Positions 1 to 7,812 of a stretch of 34,836 nucleotides of DNA are shown piece after piece. The notes under the pieces are model-generated. The model made no database searches. It worked only from the letters and a program-made list of their open reading frames with translations, and was not told the DNA's origin. The stretch lies in IMG/VR virus record IMGVR_UViG_3300018083_000082, positions 1-34,836 of that record. The stretch is one strand, 5' to 3'. The translations under genes and the position numbers were made by a program. The first letter of the stretch is position 1. Every line of letters starts with the position of its first letter. The DNA is from a virus.

Positions 1-202
1 CAACCTCGCGATTCGGATTGCGGCCCCGTTCGGACGGAAACTGGTGGACTACCCCGACGTGGTCGATCTGGCTCGGGAGTCGCTGGGTCTCATCAAACGG
101 GCGAACAACCGTCTGACGGATATTCCGACTGACGCGGCCGTGCTGACGAAGAATCTGCGAGGCCAATACAATATAAATTCTGGCGTCGGTGGGGGTAGCT
201 AA
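1..202 (+). CDS. Head-tail adaptor, P22 gp4-like, 3' end only
   Basis: This is the last 66 codons of a gene cut by the window edge, read from base 2 to the TAA at 200-202. The visible peptide starts NLAIRIAAPFG and continues through a helical stretch (DLARESLGLIKRANNR). It resembles the C-terminal helical part of the packaged-DNA-stabilisation gp4 family, which closes the portal after packaging and joins head to tail in P22-like phages. Its position directly upstream of tail genes fits that role. The stop codon overlaps the stop of the antisense HNH gene that follows. The family call rests on remembered motif similarity and gene order; the N-terminal part is not present to test it. Confidence 0.55.
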   Translation, partial: NLAIRIAAPFGRKLVDYPDVVDLARESLGLIKRANNRLTDIPTDAAVLTKNLRGQYNINSGVGGGS

Positions 203-702
203 AGCAGATGCTTCCACGTATTGCCCACGCAGATGTGCCAGACATTCGCGGGCTTGGTATTGAACCGAGTGGCTATCTCTGCGTAGGTCAATCCGTCCTT
301 ACGAAGGCGTCGGATCTGGATGACATCGTTGTCAGTGAGTTTGGCGAAGTGCGTTGTCTCGCCTCGATGTGGCGGCTTCCTTTTGAGTTCGCGCCACGAA
401 TGAGCATGGTTGTCCTTGCAAGTCAGATATTCCAAGTTGCTCGGCACATTGTTCGTGCGGCAACCATCGCGGTGATTGACCTGATAACCCTCCGGGCGAG
501 CGCCGATAAACATCATGGCGACGAGACGATGCACCATGAATTTACGCTGCACATGGTCGCGGGAGGACAACCTGACACGGTGATAACCGCCGCGGTCTGG
601 GTCCGGCTTCAGGATGTCATAGCGCAGACTGCGGACGCGGCCTTGGTCGCTGACTTCGTAAAGCCCTTCGTATCCGTCGATGGGTTTCCACGTCTCCTGC
701 AT
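199..702 (-). CDS. HNH homing endonuclease (NUMOD4 + HNH + HTH)
   Basis: This 167-residue freestanding homing endonuclease lies antisense to nearly everything else. Residues 4-50 match the NUMOD4 pattern (W-K-P-I-x-GYEGLYEVSDQGRVRS). Residues 56-94 carry the HNH core: H58, NHRDG at 76-80, and the SNLEYL segment. Residues 120-165 form a helix-turn-helix of the type ending IxxGxTWKHL, which would contact DNA. Such enzymes cut intron- or insert-free alleles and spread themselves by recombination. The gene sits exactly between the adaptor and tail genes, its stop overlapping the upstream gene's stop, so it disrupts neither. Its own Shine-Dalgarno is poor, and a 16-bp palindrome lies just upstream of its start. 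No intron boundary was seen. Confidence 0.9.
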   Translation of the reverse strand: MQETWKPIDGYEGLYEVSDQGRVRSLRYDILKPDPDRGGYHRVRLSSRDHVQRKFMVHRLVAMMFIGARPEGYQVNHRDGCRTNNVPSNLEYLTCKDNHAHSWRELKRKPPHRGETTHFAKLTDNDVIQIRRLRKDGLTYAEIATRFNTKPANVWHICVGNTWKHLL

Positions 703-709
703 GGAGACA

Positions 710-725
710 TTGTAACACCTTACAA
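710..725. repeat. Short palindrome upstream of the HNH gene
   Basis: TTGTAA and TTACAA are separated by four bases, a perfect 6-bp inverted repeat. It lies 7 bp upstream of the HNH start codon (minus strand) and 18 bp upstream of the next + gene at 744. It could be an operator, part of a divergent promoter or the mark of the endonuclease insertion. It is AT-rich in a GC-rich context. Function is not shown. Confidence 0.35.
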
Positions 726-743
726 CATGCGGGAGAGAACAGC

Positions 744-1103
744 ATGAGTCGAGTATCTCCGGGTGGGCCGATGCGAGTCGTCCTGCTGAACGCGCAGACC
801 GCCGATGAGACGCTCGGCACCTATGCCTACGTCGCCGGATGTCCCGGCATTGTGATCTATGTGATCGGCACCGGAACGACCAGTTCTGGCGTCATCACCA
901 TCGAAGAAGCCGAGTGGGGGCCAGAATCGAGCAACTACGGCGGAACGTGGTCACCGATTACGACGGTGAATGCGTCGGACGTGACGGGTGGACTCCAGAA
1001 GGCCATCCATCTGCCGCTGGGTGAGTATGCCTACGTGCGGACGCGGATCTCGACGGCTATCGGTGGTGGCGGGTCAGTCACCACTGTGTTGAGGGCATCG
1101 TGA
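744..1103 (+). CDS. Small structural protein, unknown
   Basis: This 119-residue protein is rich in Gly, Thr, Ser and Val with alternating hydrophobic residues, suggesting a beta-sandwich. It has no Cys-rich motif and no membrane segment. The ATG at 744 follows a GGGAGAG Shine-Dalgarno at good spacing. It is the first of three small genes between the adaptor and the tail hub, a place that holds head-completion, decoration or tail accessory proteins in P22-like phages. Its stop overlaps the GTG of the next gene (GTGA), so the two are probably translationally coupled. No specific family was recognised. An overlapping reading frame at 208-747 ends inside its start and is judged a shadow of the HNH gene. 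Confidence 0.75.
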   Translation: MSRVSPGGPMRVVLLNAQTADETLGTYAYVAGCPGIVIYVIGTGTTSSGVITIEEAEWGPESSNYGGTWSPITTVNASDVTGGLQKAIHLPLGEYAYVRTRISTAIGGGGSVTTVLRAS

Positions 1104-1558
1104 GTAACGCGGCGGTCTTTCTCGGCGGGACGTCGTCCTCCGTCGCGGCGGCCGGCGCGCTCGGCGGGGATGGCAGTATCGGGGAGCCGCTGACGGGTGA
1201 AGTGGACGGGTCTACGGTCAGTGTGAGCGGCGGGAATACGCTGCAGGCGCTGGGGGTCATCGCAGACCTCACGATGGTGACTGGGAAAGCGGTGCGAACC
1301 GACACGACGAACGCGCATACGGCGCTGCTGCAAGCCTACGACGTGGACGGAACAGCCTATAAGACGTTCGCCACGTTGACGAATGGCAACACGCCAGACC
1401 TGACCATTGGCCCACCAGCCGGCGGAACGGTCACGGTGCAGGCCAGCACGTTCAAGTCGTCCGATGGATCGTCTGGCGCGTCGTCCACGGGAGCCTATAC
1501 GGTGATCACCAGCATCACGGTGAAGAACGGCCTGATCACGGCCATTACGGGGTCATAG
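1100..1558 (+). CDS. Beta-rich structural protein, unknown
   Basis: This 152-residue protein starts at a GTG that overlaps the previous stop. It is Gly/Ser/Thr-rich with very few charged residues. Its end (TGAYTVITSITVKNGLITAI) has the beta-hairpin look of phage fibre or baseplate C-terminal domains. The first ~50 residues are low-complexity and Gly/Ala/Ser-rich. Its place in the structural operon suggests a virion component such as a small fibre or decoration protein. I cannot name a family. The start choice rests on the tight GTGA overlap, which is the usual junction throughout this genome. Confidence 0.75.
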   Translation: MSNAAVFLGGTSSSVAAAGALGGDGSIGEPLTGEVDGSTVSVSGGNTLQALGVIADLTMVTGKAVRTDTTNAHTALLQAYDVDGTAYKTFATLTNGNTPDLTIGPPAGGTVTVQASTFKSSDGSSGASSTGAYTVITSITVKNGLITAITGS

Positions 1559-1562
1559 GGCA

Positions 1563-2129
1563 ATGGCGACATTGACGACGATCACGGGCGGCGGGGCGTT
1601 CACGGCACAGAACATCCGCAACATCAACAGCAACTTCTCGGCGCTCAATACTGGGAGCAGTGGCGGTTCCATTCTCCATCAGGCGACGGTGACGCTGACG
1701 AATACGCAGATCCTCCATCTTCCGACGGTACCAGTCGAGATCCTCGCGGCTCCGGGCGCGAACAAAATAGTGCTGTTTCAATACGGCACGGCCTATTTCA
1801 ATTGGGCTGGAGACTATGGGAACAACGATGGTGGGTCTGCACTGGAACTGAAAATCCACGGCAACAAGATCGCGTCCACGCCCGGCATGAACGTCGTTCT
1901 GGCCGGGGGCGAGAATAGCATGTCCACGTTCGTTCCATTTACGTCCGTGGAGGCGAATCGCGTCATCGGTAATGCGGGCTACTACAATTCAGACATCGTG
2001 AACAAGGCGCTGGCGATCTCTGGAACGAGTTCAGATTCTGGTGACTATACGGACGGCAACGTCGACAACACGATGACCATCTCTGTCGCGTATCTCATTC
2101 TGAACACCAGCACAGGACTCTTCGAGTAG
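1563..2129 (+). CDS. Structural protein with N-terminal NxNF motif
   Basis: This 188-residue protein begins MATLTTITGGGAFTAQNI followed by RNINSNFSALN. That N-terminal pattern is common in phage virion proteins attached to tails. The remainder is a predicted beta-rich domain, with several aromatic residues around 75-85 and 135-145, and no charged coiled coil. It lies directly upstream of the gp10-like hub gene. It is probably a tail or fibre accessory protein, but no enzymatic motif is visible and the function is unknown. Confidence 0.72.
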   Translation: MATLTTITGGGAFTAQNIRNINSNFSALNTGSSGGSILHQATVTLTNTQILHLPTVPVEILAAPGANKIVLFQYGTAYFNWAGDYGNNDGGSALELKIHGNKIASTPGMNVVLAGGENSMSTFVPFTSVEANRVIGNAGYYNSDIVNKALAISGTSSDSGDYTDGNVDNTMTISVAYLILNTSTGLFE

Positions 2130-2131
2130 CC

Positions 2132-3262
2132 ATGTCGGTGTATCCCGGCTTCATCGGCCCCACAAATAACCTCGCCAGTCCCTCGGTGGACAGCGAGGAG
2201 ACGCGCAACTGGTTCCTCGAGATGTCGGCACCAGGGACCGGCAAAGCGCCGGCATGGCTGGCCCCTGCGCCGGGATACGAGCCGTTCGTGGTGCTGAACG
2301 ACGGCCCCGTGCGCGCCCTGTTCTCGCAGGATGGGCGCTGTTTCGCGGTGGGAGCCACAGGCTTCTACGAGATCAACTCGACGCATACCGCCTCCCTGCT
2401 CGGCACGGTGGCCCTCGACGGCAGACCCGCGACCATCTGCTCCAACGGCTCCGCAGGCCATCAGTTGTTCATCACGTCAGGTGGGCTGGGCTATACGTTC
2501 GACCTCATCACCAACCTGCTGACACCGATCACCGATCCGAACTTCCCGAACCCCTGCACGATGGGCTGTTTCATCGACGGCTATTTCCTCGCGCTGCTGG
2601 GACAGAGCAATACGTTCTACTGGAGTTCGCTGGAAGACGGGACGACGTGGAACGCGCTCGATGTCGCGCAACTCTCGCAGAGTTCCGACTACATCCTGTC
2701 CATGTTCCCGGTCTACGGCCAGCTGTGGCTCCTCGGCTCGAAAACTGGCGTCGTCTGGGCCGATATTGGTGGGGCGACTATCTTCGCGCCGATTCCTGGT
2801 TCGCTGATGCAAGTTGGGACGCGTGCCGCCTTCTCGTTCTGGGTGGGCGACAACGCCTCGTTCTGGCTGGGCGGGAACGATCAGGGCGACGGCATCGTAT
2901 ACCGCGGCACGGGTGTGGGTTCAGCACCGACGCGCATCTCGACGCACGCCATCGAATATCGCTTGAGCCAGTCGAACCGACTCGAGAACTGCCTCGGGTG
3001 GGGATACCAGGAGAATGGGCACACCTTCTACAGCCTCCTTGTGCCGGATCTCGATACGACCTATACCTACGACGCGGCCACGCAGCAGTGGCACTCCAGA
3101 GATTTCTGGGATCCGGTCACCCTCGAGAACATTCCCGACGTGGTGCGCTGCCACACGTTCTGTTTCGGGCAGCATCTGGTCGGAGACCGGGAGAGCGGAG
3201 CGGTCTACGTGCAGGACTACAACCTCGCGACGACGACGCTCGTCCAGATGGGCGCGGGCTAA
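2132..3262 (+). CDS. Tail hub, P22 gp10-like N-terminal part (C-terminus missing)
   Basis: This 376-residue protein resembles the packaged-DNA-stabilisation (gp10) family of P22-like phages, the hub that plugs the tail below gp4. The N-terminus (YPGFIGPTNNLASPSVDSEE then TRNWFLEM) and repeated beta-strand blocks ending in CFGQHLVGDRESGAVY fit the propeller-like body of that family. Family members normally continue for another ~110 residues into a domain carrying an R-S-x-DGG-x-TW motif. Here the frame ends at TAA 3260-3262 and a GTG start follows with no gap. That missing domain appears at the C-termini of the next two genes. The chain is therefore probably one part of a split hub. The family assignment is from memory of the motif pattern. 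Confidence 0.62.
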   Translation: MSVYPGFIGPTNNLASPSVDSEETRNWFLEMSAPGTGKAPAWLAPAPGYEPFVVLNDGPVRALFSQDGRCFAVGATGFYEINSTHTASLLGTVALDGRPATICSNGSAGHQLFITSGGLGYTFDLITNLLTPITDPNFPNPCTMGCFIDGYFLALLGQSNTFYWSSLEDGTTWNALDVAQLSQSSDYILSMFPVYGQLWLLGSKTGVVWADIGGATIFAPIPGSLMQVGTRAAFSFWVGDNASFWLGGNDQGDGIVYRGTGVGSAPTRISTHAIEYRLSQSNRLENCLGWGYQENGHTFYSLLVPDLDTTYTYDAATQQWHSRDFWDPVTLENIPDVVRCHTFCFGQHLVGDRESGAVYVQDYNLATTTLVQMGAG

Positions 3263-5362
3263 GTGGCGACCATCCTCGTCCACGCTGGCGACGATCTGCA
3301 GGCCGCAATCAACGCGGCGGCGGGCGGGGATATTCTGGAACTCGACGCCTCCGCGACGTTCACCGGCAACTACACCCTCCCGATTCATAGCGGGGCGGCT
3401 ATCGTCATCCGTTCTGCTGGGAGTCTGCCGTCCGTAGGCGTCCGTGTCACGCCGGCGACCGCCGCGGCCTTCGCGAAGATTCAGCCGGACACGGGCGGTG
3501 GGCCAGCGTTCGCGACGATTCCGGCCTGTCAGAACTGGACGCTGCTCGGCCTCGAGTTACTTGCGACTCCAACCGGCGACAACGACATCCTCGTGCTCGG
3601 TGATGGCTCGAGCGCCCAGAACACGCTCGCGGATGTGCCGTCGAATCTCATCGTGGATCGGTGCTACATCCACGGCGATGCGACCTACGGGCAAAAGCGC
3701 GGCATCTCGCTGCAGTCCGGCGAGACGACCATCAAGAACTGCTACATCTCCGACATCAAGTTCACGGGACAGGACACGCAGGCGATAGCGGGCTGGAACG
3801 GGCCTGGACCGTGGACGATTGACAACAACTACCTGGAAGCCACAACCGAGAACTTCCTCGTCGGCGGGGCCACGATCCAGATTCCGGACCTGTTGCCCAC
3901 GGACATCACGTTCACGAACAACACCGTGACGAAGCAGCTGGCGTGGCGCGGGGCGGGTTACAACATCAAGAACCTGCTGGAACTGAAGACCGGCGTCAAC
4001 GTCCTGATCGACGGGAACACGTTCACCTACAACTGGGGCGGGGAAGGTCAGAGCGGCTATGCGCTCGTCTTCACGGTGCGGAACGAAGAAGGCGACAACA
4101 ACTGGGCGACGATCCAGAACGTCACCTGCACCAACAACACCATCGCGCACAGCGGCTCGTTTATCAACATCCTCGGGAAAGATGACAGGCCCGTTGGGTC
4201 AGTCACGATGAACAACCTGTTGATTCGTGACAATGTCGCCTACGACATCGACGGCGGGACGTGGAATGGCGCGGGGCACGTCGCACAGATTCACAGCGGG
4301 AACGCGATCACGCTCGACCACAACACGGTCATTAACAGCGGTGGGTATGCGTCCATCTATTTCGTGGATGCGCCCTGCTCCAACTTCACGCTGACGAACA
4401 ACATCTTCAACAACAAGAGTGCGGGCATCTTCAGCGGCAGCGATGACCCAGCCACGAATGGACTCGTTGGCACGGCGGCACTCGACGTGTTCGCGGCCCC
4501 GTATTCGATGCTGAAGAACGTCCTGATCGCTGGGTCAGAGACGGGCTACCCAGTCGGCAACTTCTTCCCGGCGACCGAAGCCGATGTGGAGTTCACGGAC
4601 GCCGCCACGAACGACTACGAACTGCTGGTCTCCTCGCCGTATCACAATGCCGCGACGGACGGCGATGACATTGGTTGCCGGTTCGGGGCTGCGCCTCCGG
4701 TGACGCTTCCCGGCGCGCCGACCACGCCGAGTCCTGCGGATGGGGCCATCGATGTCGCGCTCGACACGGACATGACCTGGGTGACTGGCGGGAACACGGA
4801 CACCTACAACGTCGCGTTTGGCTTCACCGTCTCGCCGCCGACCGTCTCGCTCGGGCAGGTTGGGACCAGTTATACGTTCCCCTCGCTGCTGATTGCGGGA
4901 CGCACTTACTACTGGCGCATCACGGCGAACAACGACGACGGCTCGACTGCGGGACCGCTCTGGAGCTTCACCACGCTCGCCGCGCCTCCGACACCGTCGC
5001 CGGTCTATCACCTCCGCGATGTTGTCCGTAGACGGCTGCGACGAGCGCCCATCGTGTGGGCAGAGAAGCAGGGCATCCAGACCCGTGTGCGTGTCGATCT
5101 CTTTGCCGTGGACGTGCAGCCTGGGGTCGGCACCGCCGGCTCACCCAATCCCGTGGTGATGGTGCGCGCCTCTCGAGATGGCGGTCGGACGTGGGGCAGC
5201 GAGCGGCAACTCTCGGCGGGCCGTGTCGGTCGCTATGTGCAGCGGCTGAACGCGTGGCGATGGGGCAGCGGCAGACAGTGGGTGTTTGAAATTAGCTGCA
5301 CCGATCCGGTGCTGTGGAATGTCGTCGGGGCGTATCTGGACGCAGAGGGCGGCACGTCGTGA
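3263..5362 (+). CDS. Beta-helix tailspike with FnIII-like and hub C-terminal domains
   Basis: This 699-residue protein starts at GTG immediately after the hub's TAA. Residues ~1-470 look like a right-handed parallel beta-helix: repeated short strands with Asn ladders (TIDNNYLEA, TFTNNTVTK, CTNNTIAH, TLTNNIFNN), as in pectate-lyase-type tailspikes that bind or cleave surface polysaccharide. Residues ~489-578 form a fibronectin type III-like domain (PSPADGAIDVALDTDMTW, YYWRITANN, LWSFTT). Residues 583-699 are a domain about 70% identical to the end of the next protein. That domain matches the expected C-terminus of gp10-type hubs (DGGRTWGSER, NAWRWGSGRQWVFE, YLDAEGGTS). The likely role is receptor binding, with the C-terminal domain docking the spike to the tail hub. 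Catalytic residues were not identified. Confidence 0.7.
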   Translation: MATILVHAGDDLQAAINAAAGGDILELDASATFTGNYTLPIHSGAAIVIRSAGSLPSVGVRVTPATAAAFAKIQPDTGGGPAFATIPACQNWTLLGLELLATPTGDNDILVLGDGSSAQNTLADVPSNLIVDRCYIHGDATYGQKRGISLQSGETTIKNCYISDIKFTGQDTQAIAGWNGPGPWTIDNNYLEATTENFLVGGATIQIPDLLPTDITFTNNTVTKQLAWRGAGYNIKNLLELKTGVNVLIDGNTFTYNWGGEGQSGYALVFTVRNEEGDNNWATIQNVTCTNNTIAHSGSFINILGKDDRPVGSVTMNNLLIRDNVAYDIDGGTWNGAGHVAQIHSGNAITLDHNTVINSGGYASIYFVDAPCSNFTLTNNIFNNKSAGIFSGSDDPATNGLVGTAALDVFAAPYSMLKNVLIAGSETGYPVGNFFPATEADVEFTDAATNDYELLVSSPYHNAATDGDDIGCRFGAAPPVTLPGAPTTPSPADGAIDVALDTDMTWVTGGNTDTYNVAFGFTVSPPTVSLGQVGTSYTFPSLLIAGRTYYWRITANNDDGSTAGPLWSFTTLAAPPTPSPVYHLRDVVRRRLRRAPIVWAEKQGIQTRVRVDLFAVDVQPGVGTAGSPNPVVMVRASRDGGRTWGSERQLSAGRVGRYVQRLNAWRWGSGRQWVFEISCTDPVLWNVVGAYLDAEGGTS
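5009..5359 (+). repeat. First copy of the duplicated hub C-terminal domain
   Basis: This stretch encodes residues 583-699 of the beta-helix protein. By my residue-by-residue count, about 83 of 118 positions match the copy at 6598-6951. Shared blocks include VVRRRLRRAPIVW, DGG-x-TW, NAWRWGSGR and CTDPV. The nucleotide sequences have diverged more at third positions, so the duplication is not recent. Confidence 0.85.
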
Positions 5363-6954
5363 GAGTCTGCGTGATGACCTTTCAGCCTCCCGCCATTGGG
5401 GCACCGCAGACGCAGACAATTACCGGTGTGGCGGATGAAGACGGTCCCTTTGTTGGGACGTGGTTTGTGTTTCAAAGCGCCTACGCCGCGCTTGATACGG
5501 TCACGTCTGGGCTATTCCCGATCAACGCCTACATGGATGGGCGTGGACTGGCGTTCGGGGCACTCTTCGCGGGTGGTGCTGGTGTCGCGAATGTGACGGC
5601 CGATGTGTTTCTCGCTGGTGTTAAAGATTCTGCGAGTATGCATAGCGCGGCGTATTCGGTGACGGACTTTAACGCGCAACTCTCCTTTGGAGGGGCAGGC
5701 TGGCGGCAGGCGTATGTCTCCGCTGTGGCCTCCGGGACATTCGACATCACGTATGACCAGAATGATCGCACGGGGGATACGGTCCTCTGCACGGTCTTTG
5801 GTGGTGACGATCTACAGTTTACGGAGATCGTGACCCCTAGCACTGGTTCCCATGCGACCGTCGCGAAGCCACAAGGGGTGATCGCCTTCGGCGTTGCCGC
5901 GCTGGACACGACACGCGCCGCGCAGACTGGCACGGGCGGTGAGAGCGTCAACCGGGGCTGGGATACGCGCGAGGGGAACCGAGGCAGCAGTTATGTCGCG
6001 GTCCCGTTCGGGCAGAACAACAACGATACCGCGCAGTATACCGACACGATCTTTGGGCAAGGTGGAGCGGGGAGTGTCCAGGTCAGCGGGTGGGGCGATA
6101 CGGGTATCGTCATCACGAATACCGGCGGCGGCAGTCCGATGTTGGCTGTCTGTGGCGATGATATTCGCACGGCGGCGGGGATTCTGACGCAGCCGGTCTC
6201 GACTGGAGCGCAACCGTTCTCAACGGGGATCAACGCGCGATGGATCTGTTTTATCAGTAACGGCTATCCCGCCGATTCCGGCCTACAGACGGTCACCGCG
6301 GAGACCGCGGTTGGATGGGGCACGAACATCCTGACGCAAGTGGGCTTCTGGACCGCAGAGAATGGCAACGCCAACGCCGCACATGGGGCGCGCTATCTGA
6401 GCGATTCGACCGTGCTGCGGTTCGGTGTGCCGAATACGACCTCCACCACGTTCAATTCCGTGGCGAGTCTCACCGCGCTGAATGACGATGGCACCGCGGA
6501 AATTGATTGGAGCAGTGTCGATGGCACCCAGCGACAGATCCTCTGGTTTGCCATCGGCACGGGCACAGAACCGCCGCCGCCGCCTCCCGTTCCTGTGTTT
6601 CGGACGCGCGAGGTGGTGCGGCGTCGGCTCCGTCGCGCGCCGATTGTCTGGAGCGAGAAGAACGGACTCCAGACTCGCGTCCGCATCAACCTCTTCGCGG
6701 TGGATATGCAGCCGGGAGTTGGGACCGTCGATACGCCGAATCCCTTGGTTATGATCCGCGCGAGTAAGGACGGCGGCTTCACCTGGAGCAATGAACGTCG
6801 CGTCTCGGCAGGGCGCATCGGAGAGTATTTCGAGCGCATCAACGCGTGGCGGTGGGGAAGCGGGCGGGAGTGGGTTTTCGAGGTTGCCTGCACCGATCCG
6901 GTGACTTGGAACCTCGTAAATTGCTACTTAGACGCTGAGCCGGGCGAGTCATAG
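5359..6954 (+). CDS. Second tail protein carrying the hub C-terminal domain
   Basis: This protein is about 531 residues long. I place the start at GTG 5359, which overlaps the previous TGA and has AGAGGG nine bases upstream; ATG 5374 is the alternative. The first ~400 residues are beta-rich, Gly/Thr-rich and without a recognised family (for example GDTVLCTVFGGDD, GWDTREGNRGSSYVAVPFG). A polyproline linker (PPPPPPVPVF) then leads into a 118-residue C-terminal domain homologous to that of the upstream spike, with DGGFTWSNERR and WVFEVACTDPV. The N-terminal part is probably an alternative receptor-binding or tip module held by the shared anchor. Function beyond virion attachment is inferred. Confidence 0.72.
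   Translation: MRVCVMTFQPPAIGAPQTQTITGVADEDGPFVGTWFVFQSAYAALDTVTSGLFPINAYMDGRGLAFGALFAGGAGVANVTADVFLAGVKDSASMHSAAYSVTDFNAQLSFGGAGWRQAYVSAVASGTFDITYDQNDRTGDTVLCTVFGGDDLQFTEIVTPSTGSHATVAKPQGVIAFGVAALDTTRAAQTGTGGESVNRGWDTREGNRGSSYVAVPFGQNNNDTAQYTDTIFGQGGAGSVQVSGWGDTGIVITNTGGGSPMLAVCGDDIRTAAGILTQPVSTGAQPFSTGINARWICFISNGYPADSGLQTVTAETAVGWGTNILTQVGFWTAENGNANAAHGARYLSDSTVLRFGVPNTTSTTFNSVASLTALNDDGTAEIDWSSVDGTQRQILWFAIGTGTEPPPPPPVPVFRTREVVRRRLRRAPIVWSEKNGLQTRVRINLFAVDMQPGVGTVDTPNPLVMIRASKDGGFTWSNERRVSAGRIGEYFERINAWRWGSGREWVFEVACTDPVTWNLVNCYLDAEPGES
6598..6951 (+). repeat. Second copy of the duplicated hub C-terminal domain
   Basis: This stretch encodes the last 118 residues of the preceding protein, separated from its N-terminal part by a six-proline linker. 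It matches the 5009-5359 copy at about 70% of residues, including the DGG-x-TW and GSGR-x-WVFE motifs. See the first copy for the comparison. Confidence 0.85.
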
Positions 6955-7812
6955 ATGCCGACAAATTATCCGCCGCTGAACAACCTGCCACTGAACAAAG
7001 ACGGCTCGTGGACCGTGCCGTGGGTGATGTATTTCGCCGAGTTGTTCCAAGAAGGCAGCGGGACGGCGCCAGCGGATGCGGAATACCTCGTCGGAGTGGC
7101 GAACGGCGATCTGCCTAATGAGCGGGTTGTCACGAACAGCAACAGCAACGTCTGGAACCTCGCCGTAGCGGGGCAGGCGGCGGTCTCTCGAGCGGCCCTC
7201 TCTGGTGACATCACAGCGCCGTTCGATAGCAACGTCACGACGCTCTCCACGACGGGGGTGACCCCCGGCACCTACGGCGACAGCACCCATGTCGGGCGGT
7301 TTACGGTCGATGCGAAAGGGCGCTTGTCCTTCGCGGCGGATGTCGCGATTGCCGCCACTGGAACGGTGACGACAACTGGATCGCCGGTCAGCGGGAACCT
7401 GACGAAATTCTCTGGCGCGACGAGTATTACGAACGGAGATCTGACGGGTGATGTCACTACGTCAGGGACACTCGCCACGGCGCTCTCCACGACCGGCGTG
7501 GTGGCGGGTAGTTACACCAACACCGACCTCACGGTAGACGCCAAGGGGCGCATCACTGCGGCGTCAAACGGGACGAGTAGCAGCAGTGGCGGTGCGACCG
7601 TCATTGGCCTGCATCGTCTGGTCGGGGATGGGGCAACGATGACGTTTTATCTCCCCGATCTCGCCGAATACGTAGTGGATGTGAGCGACGCGGGGCTTAC
7701 AGTAGACCCAGCCATTTACAGCCTAGCGAGTGCGCGCGATTCCGTGATCTTTGCGACCGCGCCGACCGCTGCACATGTGTTGACGTTTGAATACGTCGAA
7801 GCGACAAGCTAA
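6955..7812 (+). CDS. Tail fibre protein with fibre repeats
   Basis: This 285-residue protein has an N-terminal segment (PPLNNLPLNKDGSWTVPW) of the type that anchors fibres to phage tails. Two fibre repeats follow at about residues 82-130 and 163-206, each with the pattern SGD(I/V)T...LSTTGV...Y...TVDAKGR(L/I)..A. The short C-terminal domain (~220-285) is beta-rich and may be a tip or trimerisation unit. The repeats recur in the next gene, which suggests that the two fibres share an ancestor or interact. ATG 6955 directly follows the preceding TAG, implying coupling. The protein probably forms a trimeric fibre. Confidence 0.75.
   Translation: MPTNYPPLNNLPLNKDGSWTVPWVMYFAELFQEGSGTAPADAEYLVGVANGDLPNERVVTNSNSNVWNLAVAGQAAVSRAALSGDITAPFDSNVTTLSTTGVTPGTYGDSTHVGRFTVDAKGRLSFAADVAIAATGTVTTTGSPVSGNLTKFSGATSITNGDLTGDVTTSGTLATALSTTGVVAGSYTNTDLTVDAKGRITAASNGTSSSSGGATVIGLHRLVGDGATMTFYLPDLAEYVVDVSDAGLTVDPAIYSLASARDSVIFATAPTAAHVLTFEYVEATS

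Noticed and set aside
208-747. Plus-strand frame over the HNH gene
   Set aside because: The minus strand has NUMOD4, HNH and HTH motifs in order. The + frame has none and ends within the next gene's start.
2254-3390. Second + frame of 378 codons across hub and spike genes
   Set aside because: It is Arg-rich and patternless and overlaps a frame with a consistent beta-rich protein in the same operon.
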